Source: Chloroflexota bacterium (lineage in GTDB: Bacteria > Chloroflexota > Limnocylindria > Limnocylindrales > CSP1-4). Taken from it: a stretch of 5,970 nucleotides of DNA. Both the position numbers and the translations under genes were made by a program. Positions 1 through 5,248 of the stretch are shown here, piece after piece. Under the pieces are notes generated by a model. That model saw only the letters and a list, made by a program, of their open reading frames with translations. It had not been told where the DNA came from and searched no databases. Every line of letters starts with the position of its first letter. Position 1 is the first letter of the stretch. The stretch covers positions 1 through 5,970 of the forward strand of contig JAOUEG010000126.1 in assembly GCA_029858845.1 (NCBI GenBank), in the 5' to 3' direction.

Positions 1-119
1 GAGGTGGCGATGGCATTGGCCGTGTCGTGGAACCCGTTGATGTAGTCGAAGACGACGGCGAGCGCGATGACCAGGACGAGGGAGAACGTGACGGCTTCCA
101 AGGAGGAAGGTGACTCCAC
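1..119 (-). CDS. PiT-family inorganic phosphate transporter, N-terminal fragment
   Basis: This is the first 39 codons of a minus-strand gene whose remainder lies beyond the left edge. The reading begins with a short polar stretch, then a hydrophobic helix (about residues 11-27), and then the PiT signature NGFHDTAN (residues 28-35) followed by AIAT. In this family (PF01384) that segment forms part of the phosphate- and cation-binding path, and the protein imports inorganic phosphate, usually with protons or metal-phosphate, across the inner membrane. The start is uncertain. GTG at 119-117 is the first reasonable choice, but TTG at 101-99 gives an N-terminus closer to typical PiT length and has GGAG 12 nt upstream. 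No stop codon separates these from further upstream codons. The gene is divergent from proS. The family is near certain; direct proof of the rest of the protein is outside the window. Confidence 0.85.
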   Translation of the reverse strand, partial: MESPSSLEAVTFSLVLVIALAVVFDYINGFHDTANAIAT

Positions 120-127
120 TGGCGGGT

Positions 128-137
128 GCTGATCAGC
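128..137. repeat. Perfect 10-bp palindrome GCTGATCAGC in the pit leader
   Basis: The sequence GCTGATCAGC reads identically on both strands. It lies between the predicted pit transcription start (near 154) and the GTG start codon at 119, where an operator dimer site could block elongation or translation. It has no loop, so it would not form an RNA hairpin within one transcript. A 10-bp palindrome can occur by chance, and no regulator is recognised. Confidence 0.3.
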
Positions 138-160
138 GACGTGTGAGCGCGACCTTGGCA

Positions 161-166
161 ATCCTA
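161..166 (-). promoter_or_regulatory. Putative -10 box (TAGGAT) for the phosphate transporter
   Basis: On the minus strand this reads TAGGAT, inside the 10-mer GGCTAGGATT (169-160), which recurs exactly before the J-domain gene at 5230-5239. If it works as a -10 element, transcription would start near 154 and leave about 35 nt of leader before the GTG start at 119. No good -35 hexamer is visible at 16-18 bp spacing. The assignment rests on position and on the shared 10-mer. Confidence 0.45.
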
Positions 167-179
167 GCCGGGGGCCGCA

Positions 180-196
180 TCACCTGTTTGAGGTGA
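180..196. repeat. Inverted repeat TCACCT-N5-AGGTGA between pit and proS
   Basis: Two perfect 6-bp arms (180-185 and 191-196) flank a 5-bp centre, GTTTG. Relative to the predicted pit start near 154, the element spans about -26 to -42, where a bound protein would cover the -35 region. It lies 49 bp upstream of the proS -10 box. It could be a transcription-factor operator, and pit is the likelier target. As an RNA hairpin it would be weak, and no U-tract follows, so it is not a terminator. No specific regulator family can be named from these bases. Confidence 0.35.
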
Positions 197-244
197 ATGC
201 CATGGTGAGCCCACCCGGCTCGGTCGGCGGGCCGTCCTCCCCGC

Positions 245-250
245 TATCCT
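245..250 (+). promoter_or_regulatory. Putative -10 box (TATCCT) for proS
   Basis: TATCCT sits 9 nt before the proS ATG at 260, within GCTATCCTT. A -10 element here would place the transcription start at about 257, so the mRNA would have almost no leader. No Shine-Dalgarno sequence lies between the box and the ATG, which agrees with leaderless initiation. No convincing -35 element is visible. Confidence 0.5.
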
Positions 251-259
251 TACCCGGCC

Positions 260-1966
260 ATGCGACTCTCCCACCTCTTCTTCACCACGCTTCGCGACGA
301 CCCGGCCGAAGCCGAGATGCCGTCGCATCGGTTGCTACTGCGGGCGGGCTATGTCCGGCAGCTGGGTTCCGGCATCTATTCGCTCCTGCCACTGGGCAAG
401 CGCGTGAACGATCGCGTCGAGCAGATCGTACGCGAGGAGCAGGATCGGATCGGCGGCCAGGAGATGGAGATGCCGGTCGTGCACCCTGCCGACCTCTGGC
501 GCGCCAGCGGACGCTACGAGACCGTCGGCCCGGAGATGGGTCGATTCAAGGATCGCAATGGGCGCGACATGGTCCTGGCGATGACGCACGAGGAGGTCGT
601 GGGTCAGCTCCTGGCGGACGTCGTCCGATCATGGCGCCAGCTCCCGATGATGGTCTATCACTTCCAGACCAAGTGGCGCGACGAACCTCGTGCCCGGGGC
701 GGCCTGATCCGGGTGCGCGAGTTCGTCATGAAGGACGCCTACTCGTGCGACCGCGACGACGCCGGCCTTGACGTGAGCTACTGGGCGCAGTACGGCGCCT
801 ACGTGCGGACGTTCGAACGGCTCGGCCTGGCCACGATCGCGGTGAGCTCCGACGTGGGCATGATGGGCGGCAGCCTGGCCCACGAGTTCATGGTCCTCAA
901 TCCGGCCGGCGAGGACGTCCTTGTCCTGTGCGAGTCGTGCGACTACGCCGCGAATCGTCAGGTCGCGGTCATCCCAAGGCCGGATCCCGCCGCCGAGGAT
1001 CCGCTCCCGCTCGAGGAGTTCGAAACTCCCGGGGCGACCACGATCGCCTCGCTCGCCGCCTACCTCGACATCGGTGCAGATCGCACGGCCAAGGCCGCGT
1101 TCTTCGTCACCGGTGACGGGCGCCTCGTCACGGCGGTCGTGCGGGGCGATCACGAGGTCAACGAGACAAAGCTCGGGAACGCCGTCAAGGCGACCGGCGG
1201 CCTACGCCCCGCACAGATCGAGGAGATCAAGGCCGCCGGGATGGAGGCAGGGTACGGCTCCCCGATCGGCGCTCGCGGCACCTTCGTCGTCATCGACGAT
1301 CTCGTCGCTCGCTCCCCGAATCTCGTCGCGGGCGCCAATCGCGAAGGCTTCCATTACCGGAACGCCAACGCCGGTCGCGATTACACCGCGGACGTGACCG
1401 CCGACATCACTAACGCGCAGGGCGGTGACCCGTGCCCGAACTGCGGCAATCCCGTCATCCTGCGCAACGGCATCGAGGTGGGCAACATCTTCAAGCTCGG
1501 GACCAAGTACTCCGATGCCTTCGAGGCGACGTACCTCGGCGAGGACGGTCAGGCCCACCCGATCGTCATGGGCTCGTACGGGATCGGCGTCGGACGGAAC
1601 GTCGCCTGCATCGTGGAGACCCACCACGATGAGAAGGGGATCGTATGGCCGGCCGAGGTGGCGCCGTACGCCGCCCACCTGGTCTCCATCGGCACGGCCA
1701 AGGAACCGCGGGTCGCGGAGATCGCCGAGCAGCTGCACGGTCTTGCAGCTGATGCTGGGCCGCGCCGCGAGATCCTGTGGGACGACCGTGACGAATCGCC
1801 CGGCGTGAAGTTCACGGACGCCGAACTCCTGGGGATGCCGTGGATCCTGACGGTGTCGCCACGCTCGCTCGCGGCCGGCGGTGTCGAGGTCACGGAGCGC
1901 GCGACCGGTGAGCGCACGTTGCGACCGATCGAGGAGGTCGAGCGCCAGCTCGTCGATGGGTTCTGA
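260..1966 (+). CDS. proS: Prolyl-tRNA synthetase, bacterial type with editing domain
   Basis: This class II synthetase charges tRNA-Pro with proline in the cytoplasm. The 568-aa length matches the bacterial (E. coli-like) ProRS form. Motif 1 lies at about residues 24-80, and the TxE-type element MTHEE at 108-112. Motif 2 is at about 133-161, including TKWRDE (137-142) and REFVMKDAYS (153-162). Motif 3 is GSYGIGVGR (438-446). Between motifs 2 and 3 is the INS editing domain (about 224-405), marked by RGDHEVNETKL (295-305), which hydrolyses Ala-tRNA-Pro in this family. The anticodon-binding domain is about 468-568. Two Cys pairs, C224/C227 and C392/C395, bracket the INS domain and could bind zinc. 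The ATG at 260 directly begins the usual MRLSxLFF N-terminus and follows a -10-like box without an SD. The acetyltransferase gene follows 16 bp after the stop, probably in the same transcript. Confidence 0.97.
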   Translation: MRLSHLFFTTLRDDPAEAEMPSHRLLLRAGYVRQLGSGIYSLLPLGKRVNDRVEQIVREEQDRIGGQEMEMPVVHPADLWRASGRYETVGPEMGRFKDRNGRDMVLAMTHEEVVGQLLADVVRSWRQLPMMVYHFQTKWRDEPRARGGLIRVREFVMKDAYSCDRDDAGLDVSYWAQYGAYVRTFERLGLATIAVSSDVGMMGGSLAHEFMVLNPAGEDVLVLCESCDYAANRQVAVIPRPDPAAEDPLPLEEFETPGATTIASLAAYLDIGADRTAKAAFFVTGDGRLVTAVVRGDHEVNETKLGNAVKATGGLRPAQIEEIKAAGMEAGYGSPIGARGTFVVIDDLVARSPNLVAGANREGFHYRNANAGRDYTADVTADITNAQGGDPCPNCGNPVILRNGIEVGNIFKLGTKYSDAFEATYLGEDGQAHPIVMGSYGIGVGRNVACIVETHHDEKGIVWPAEVAPYAAHLVSIGTAKEPRVAEIAEQLHGLAADAGPRREILWDDRDESPGVKFTDAELLGMPWILTVSPRSLAAGGVEVTERATGERTLRPIEEVERQLVDGF

Positions 1967-1982
1967 TCTCGATGTCGGTGCG

Positions 1983-2285
1983 ATGACCCAGCTGGCCGTC
2001 GGCGATGCCCCGGATGCCGGTCGATACGAGGCGCGCCTTGGCGCCGACCTGGCGGGGTTCCTCGACTATGTCGTCAAGCACGGCCGGATCGCCCTCGTGC
2101 ACACGGAGGTGCTCGCCGACCACCAGGGCAGGGGAGTCGGGAGTGCCCTGGCTCGGTTCGCGCTCGATGATGCGCGTCGCCGCGGCCTGCGCGTCATCCC
2201 CAGTTGCCCGTACGTGCGTGCCTACCTCGAGCGTCACCCGGAGGATCGCGACATCGTCGTCGGCGCCATCGCGGAGCCGGGTTGA
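1983..2285 (+). CDS. Small GNAT-fold N-acetyltransferase, NATD1/YidJ-like (PF14542 type)
   Basis: This 100-aa cytoplasmic protein belongs to the compact GNAT family related to eukaryotic NATD1. Visible hallmarks are RYEAR (14-18), the HTEV strand (40-43), the acetyl-CoA pyrophosphate-binding loop QGRGVGS (48-54), the helix ALARFALDDARRRG (55-68), and the CPYVRAYLERHPE end (75-87). Family members are about 90-110 aa, so it is complete. The natural substrate is not established. The start at 1983 (MTQLAVGD) begins where the domain begins and avoids overlap. An in-frame ATG at 1956 would add nine residues and overlap proS by 11 nt. Neither start has a clear Shine-Dalgarno sequence or a TANNNT box, so the gene is probably translated from the proS transcript. 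The family call is strong; the exact start is not. Confidence 0.88.
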   Translation: MTQLAVGDAPDAGRYEARLGADLAGFLDYVVKHGRIALVHTEVLADHQGRGVGSALARFALDDARRRGLRVIPSCPYVRAYLERHPEDRDIVVGAIAEPG

Positions 2286-2295
2286 CCGTGCGCCG

Positions 2296-2301
2296 TAGCA
2301 T
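2296..2301 (+). promoter_or_regulatory. Putative -10 box (TAGCAT) for the adenylate cyclase
   Basis: TAGCAT lies 6 nt before the cyclase ATG at 2308, in the 22-bp gap after the acetyltransferase stop. Placing the last T at -7 puts the start of transcription on the A of the ATG, which would give a leaderless mRNA. No Shine-Dalgarno sequence is present. This suggests the cyclase begins its own transcription unit even though it follows proS and the acetyltransferase closely. Confidence 0.45.
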
Positions 2302-2307
2302 GGCCAG

Positions 2308-3648
2308 ATGGCACCGCGCGCTCGCCGTCATGTCGCCGTGTCCGCCCTCGGATCCCACGATGGCGCCGCGGCGTTGACGGGCGCGCAGATCAGCGCCATC
2401 AATCGGTTCCCGGATGACAACCCGAACCCGGTCATGCGCGTGGATGACGATGGCCACCTGATCTACGCCAACCCAGCGAGCGCCGGGGTCCTCCGGGCGC
2501 TCGGCGTCGCGCTCGGGGACAGCCTGCCCGCCGACACCCTCCTCCGGCTGCGCGAAGCCGCGACGACTCGTGGCTTCGTCGAATTGACGGCGGACGATCG
2601 GACCTTTGCCGTCTGGCCGGTGCCGATCCCGGATCTCGGCTTCACGAACCTGTACGGGACCGATGTCACCGCCGAGCGGGCGATCGTCCGATTCCCGGAT
2701 GAGAACCCCAATCCGGTCCTTCGCTTCGCCTGGGACGGAACGCTCCTCTATGCGAATGCCGCGAGCGATGGCCTGGTCGCGGGTTTCGGGCTGGCACCTG
2801 GGGCGCCGCTGCCAGACGATCTGCGGGACACGCTGCTGGAACTGGCCAGGGCACCCGGCGAGAAGACGCTCGAGGTCGAGACCGGCGGCTGCACGTACGC
2901 CCTGCTGCCGGTGGACGTACCGGCCTTCAGGTTCATCAACGTGTACGGGACTGACGTGACCGCGGTCAAGGAGCGGGAGAGGCTGGCTCGCGAGAACGAA
3001 CGGCTGCTGCTCAACATCCTCCCGTCCCCGATCGCCGATCGACTGCGCGACGGCGAACCGCTGATCGCGGATCGGTTCGACGATGTCACCCTGATGTTCG
3101 CCGACATCGTCGAGTTCACGCGGCTATCGTCGACGATGTCGCCGCCCCAGCTGGTCGGGGTGCTGAACGAGGTCTTCACGGTCTTCGACGCCCTCGTCGA
3201 GCGCTACGACCTGGAGAAGGTCAAGACGATCGGCGACGCGTACATGGTCGTGGGCGGCATGCTGGAAGCGTCGGACGACCACACCGCTCGGATGGCGGCT
3301 ATGGCGCTCGACCTCGCGGGCTGTGTCGGCGGGATCGAAGCGGCGTCGCGCCACGGGATCGCCTTCCGGGTGGGCATCCATACCGGTCCCGTGGTCGCGG
3401 GCGTCATCGGCACGAAGAAGTTCATCTATGACGTCTGGGGTGACACGGTCAACGTGGCGAGCCGGATGGAATCGCTCGGCGTACCCGGTCGCGTCCAGGT
3501 GACCCACGCCGTGGAGGAGCGGCTGCGCGGCAGCTTCGAGTTCGAGTCTCGCGGCCTCGTTGACGTCAAGGGCAAGGGTCCGTTGCACACGTTCTTCCTG
3601 GTCGGGCGGTCCGCCTCCGCGGCGCCTGCAGGGTCGCCCGCCTTCTAG
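2308..3648 (+). CDS. Soluble class III adenylate cyclase with tandem PAS-like domains
   Basis: This 446-aa cytoplasmic protein is predicted to convert ATP to cAMP. Two homologous PAS-like domains (about residues 33-124 and 128-220) are followed by a charged, probably coiled-coil linker (about 217-235, VKERERLARENERLLLN). The class III catalytic domain spans about 255-435. Catalytic residues by motif: metal-binding D266 (FADIVEFT) and D310 (TIGDAYM), adenine-selecting K306 and D375 (YDVWGD), and transition-state N382 and R386 (NVASRM). The Lys/Asp pair marks an adenylate rather than a guanylate cyclase, and all six residues are present, so each homodimer should have active sites. There are no membrane segments or signal peptide, so the signal is cytoplasmic, but the PAS ligand cannot be read from the sequence. 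The start at 2308 is supported by the box at 2296. The MFS gene follows 15 bp after the stop. Confidence 0.95.
   Translation: MAPRARRHVAVSALGSHDGAAALTGAQISAINRFPDDNPNPVMRVDDDGHLIYANPASAGVLRALGVALGDSLPADTLLRLREAATTRGFVELTADDRTFAVWPVPIPDLGFTNLYGTDVTAERAIVRFPDENPNPVLRFAWDGTLLYANAASDGLVAGFGLAPGAPLPDDLRDTLLELARAPGEKTLEVETGGCTYALLPVDVPAFRFINVYGTDVTAVKERERLARENERLLLNILPSPIADRLRDGEPLIADRFDDVTLMFADIVEFTRLSSTMSPPQLVGVLNEVFTVFDALVERYDLEKVKTIGDAYMVVGGMLEASDDHTARMAAMALDLAGCVGGIEAASRHGIAFRVGIHTGPVVAGVIGTKKFIYDVWGDTVNVASRMESLGVPGRVQVTHAVEERLRGSFEFESRGLVDVKGKGPLHTFFLVGRSASAAPAGSPAF
2404..2970 (+). repeat. Intragenic tandem duplication encoding two PAS-like domains
   Basis: Two consecutive copies, about 95 codons each, start at 2404 and 2689. 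The first 26 residues of each (RFPDDNPNPV... and RFPDENPNPV...) agree at 18 positions, and their first 30 bases agree at 26. Both copies end in a matching segment, NLYGTDVTA and NVYGTDVTA. The middle is more diverged, with a net two-residue length difference. This points to duplication within the gene followed by divergence, with the edges under constraint. Confidence 0.85.
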
Positions 3649-3663
3649 AGCCTGCGCTAGCCG

Positions 3664-4872
3664 ATGCTGGTCACGGGCACGCTCCTCCTCGCGGTCTTCT
3701 GCCTCGGCATCGACATGTACGTCGTGGCCGCGCTGATCCCCACGATGGCCGACGACCTCGGCGAACCGGTGGCAGCCCTCGGCCTGCTCGTGAGTGCGTA
3801 CGCGCTGCCGAACGCGCTCCTTGCCCCGCTGCTCGGTCCGCTGTCAGATCGGTTCGGGCGGCGTATCGCGTTGTTCGGCGGGATGACGTTCTTCGCGATC
3901 ACGGTGGCCGGCACGGCGATCGCTCCGACGCTGCCCATCCTCGTCGTCCTGCGCATCCTCAACGGACTTGGAGCCGCCGTGGTGATGCCGGCGGCCTTCG
4001 CCTATGCCGGGGACCTGCCGACCGCGACACAGCGATCGCGAGCGATGGGCAACCTCGCGATGGGCTACCCGCTGGCGGCGCTCCTGGGCCTGCCCCTCGG
4101 AGCGTTCCTGGCCGGCTTCTTCAGCTGGCACGTCACCTTCCTGGCGGTGGCGCTCCTGGCCGGAACCGCTGCCATCCTCCTGTGGCGACTTCCACCGGAC
4201 CGGCCCAAAGCGACGTCGGCGATCGGCTATCGCGAGGGCCTGCGCCTGGCGGTCGGCGACCGAGCCGTCCTGTCCGTCCTGGTCGTGACGTTCGTGTGGT
4301 TCCTGGGTCCATTCGGCATGTTCACGTTCGTGGGGGACTTCTTCCAGACGTCGTACGGCCTGGACACGACGCAGGTCGGCCTCGTATTCGTGGTCCTTGG
4401 GGTGGTCGGCGTGATCTCGGCCAGGACGAGCGGGCGCCTCACGGCCTCGCTCGGGCCGCGCCGAGTCGTCCTGATCGGCATCGCCTGTTTCGGCGTTGCG
4501 GTCCTCATCCTGCCGTCCACGCCGCCGTATCTTGCCCTCTCCCTGCTCATCTTCGCGGTCTGGGTCTTCGGCACCTGGTTCGGCCTGCCGGCGCAACAGG
4601 CGATCGCAGCCGGGCTCAATCCGCGAGCTCGCGGCACGATCTTGGCCTTCAACAGCAGCGCCCTGAATCTGGCAGCCGTGATCTCACCGGCCATCGGCGG
4701 GGCCGTGATCGCGGCGAGCGACTTTCGTCTGCTCGGGACCTACACGGCGGGCATTGCAGCCATCGCGTTCGTGACGGCGTACGTCCTGCTGCCACGACCT
4801 CGCCCCGTTGCCGGCCAGGAGCCGGCTGCCTTGACGGCCGCCGACTGCGTCGTCGAGTGCGCCCCGGTCTGA
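3664..4872 (+). CDS. Major facilitator superfamily transporter, DHA1-like, 12 helices
   Basis: This 402-aa inner-membrane protein has about twelve hydrophobic segments in two six-helix halves, joined by a charged cytoplasmic loop near residues 172-200. MFS motif A appears between helices 2 and 3 as GPLSDRFGRR (58-67). Helix 4 carries the motif-B-like arginine R97 followed by NGLGAA (100-105). The segment around 124-145, GYPLAALLGLPLGAFLAG, occupies the motif C position that typifies proton-driven exporters. Together these suggest drug or metabolite efflux by H+ antiport, but the substrate cannot be deduced. The ATG at 3664 is the first in-frame start after a TAG at 3658 and gives the expected short N-terminus before helix 1. 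It has no Shine-Dalgarno sequence or -10 box, and the cyclase stop is 15 bp upstream, so co-transcription is likely. The final 20 or so residues are a polar tail. Confidence 0.93.
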   Translation: MLVTGTLLLAVFCLGIDMYVVAALIPTMADDLGEPVAALGLLVSAYALPNALLAPLLGPLSDRFGRRIALFGGMTFFAITVAGTAIAPTLPILVVLRILNGLGAAVVMPAAFAYAGDLPTATQRSRAMGNLAMGYPLAALLGLPLGAFLAGFFSWHVTFLAVALLAGTAAILLWRLPPDRPKATSAIGYREGLRLAVGDRAVLSVLVVTFVWFLGPFGMFTFVGDFFQTSYGLDTTQVGLVFVVLGVVGVISARTSGRLTASLGPRRVVLIGIACFGVAVLILPSTPPYLALSLLIFAVWVFGTWFGLPAQQAIAAGLNPRARGTILAFNSSALNLAAVISPAIGGAVIAASDFRLLGTYTAGIAAIAFVTAYVLLPRPRPVAGQEPAALTAADCVVECAPV

Positions 4873-4882
4873 CGCGGTCGCC

Positions 4883-5191
4883 ATGCGCCGAGTCGGGGAG
4901 ATGCTGCGCTCGGCGCTCAGCAGCCTGGGGCAGGGCCCGCCGGCCTGCTCCCACCTGGACCAGGCACGCAACGTCGAGCCGCGGACGGCCGGTTGCGAAG
5001 CGTGTCTCGCGGATGGCGGCACCTGGGTCCATCTCCGGATCTGTCTCGCCTGTGGCCGGGTTGGATGCTGCGATCAGTCGCCCGGCCGTCACGCCTTCCG
5101 TCACTTCGAGTCCACGCGGCATCCCATCACCCGATCGCATGAGCCGGGGGAGACCTGGGCCTGGTGCTGGATCGACGAGATCGAGGTCTGA
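4883..5191 (+). CDS. UBP-type zinc-finger protein (bacterial single-domain form)
   Basis: This 102-aa protein is essentially one ZnF-UBP domain (PF02148) from about residue 20 to the end. The ten metal-ligand positions seen in three-zinc members such as HDAC6 all appear filled: C22, H24, C38, C41, C54, C57, C62, H70, H74 and H80. Conserved aromatics follow in TWAWCWIDE (91-99). Eukaryotic members bind the C-terminal Gly-Gly of ubiquitin. Here the position of their binding arginine (CGR) is C63-D64, so classical ubiquitin binding is unlikely. GCCD is, as I recall, usual in bacterial relatives, whose function is unknown. The gene begins 10 bp after the MFS stop and is probably in that transcript. 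ATG 4901 is an alternative start with GGGGAG immediately before it, too close for a normal SD. Confidence 0.9.
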   Translation: MRRVGEMLRSALSSLGQGPPACSHLDQARNVEPRTAGCEACLADGGTWVHLRICLACGRVGCCDQSPGRHAFRHFESTRHPITRSHEPGETWAWCWIDEIEV

Positions 5192-5232
5192 GGCCACCGA
5201 GCGACCGCGGTGCTGTCGGGGGCGTCGGAGGC

Positions 5233-5238
5233 TAGGAT
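5233..5238 (+). promoter_or_regulatory. Putative -10 box (TAGGAT) for the J-domain gene
   Basis: TAGGAT lies 10 nt before the ATG at 5249 and is embedded in GGCTAGGATT (5230-5239), the same 10-mer found on the minus strand before pit (169-160). The predicted transcription start is near 5245, leaving a leader of only a few nucleotides. No Shine-Dalgarno sequence lies between the box and the ATG. The 57-bp gap after the UBP gene is the longest between plus-strand genes here, which supports a separate promoter. Confidence 0.5.
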
Positions 5239-5248
5239 TCGAGCCCTG

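Noticed and set aside
193..771. 192-aa plus-strand open frame overlapping the proS start
   Set aside because: Most of it lies inside proS in another frame, and its low-complexity Arg/Gly/Pro composition shows no protein family.
1956..1982. Nine-residue N-terminal extension of the acetyltransferase from ATG 1956
   Set aside because: The extra residues fall outside the usual domain start and overlap proS. ATG 1983 gives the expected length, though 1956 cannot be excluded.
2282..2287. TTGACC as a -35 box for the cyclase promoter
   Set aside because: It is only 8 bp from the TAGCAT box, far short of the 16-18 bp needed, and it contains the acetyltransferase stop codon.
3603..3640. GGGCG...CGCCC as a terminator after the cyclase
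   Set aside because: The arms are only 5 bp with a long gap, lie inside the cyclase coding end, and have no following T-tract. Chance pairing is expected in GC-rich DNA.
3844..4596. 250-aa open frame on the minus strand opposite the MFS gene
   Set aside because: Its translation is dominated by Arg, Glu, Asp, His and Gly, as expected from reading a GC-rich membrane-protein gene backwards. The plus-strand MFS protein has clear motifs and helices throughout.
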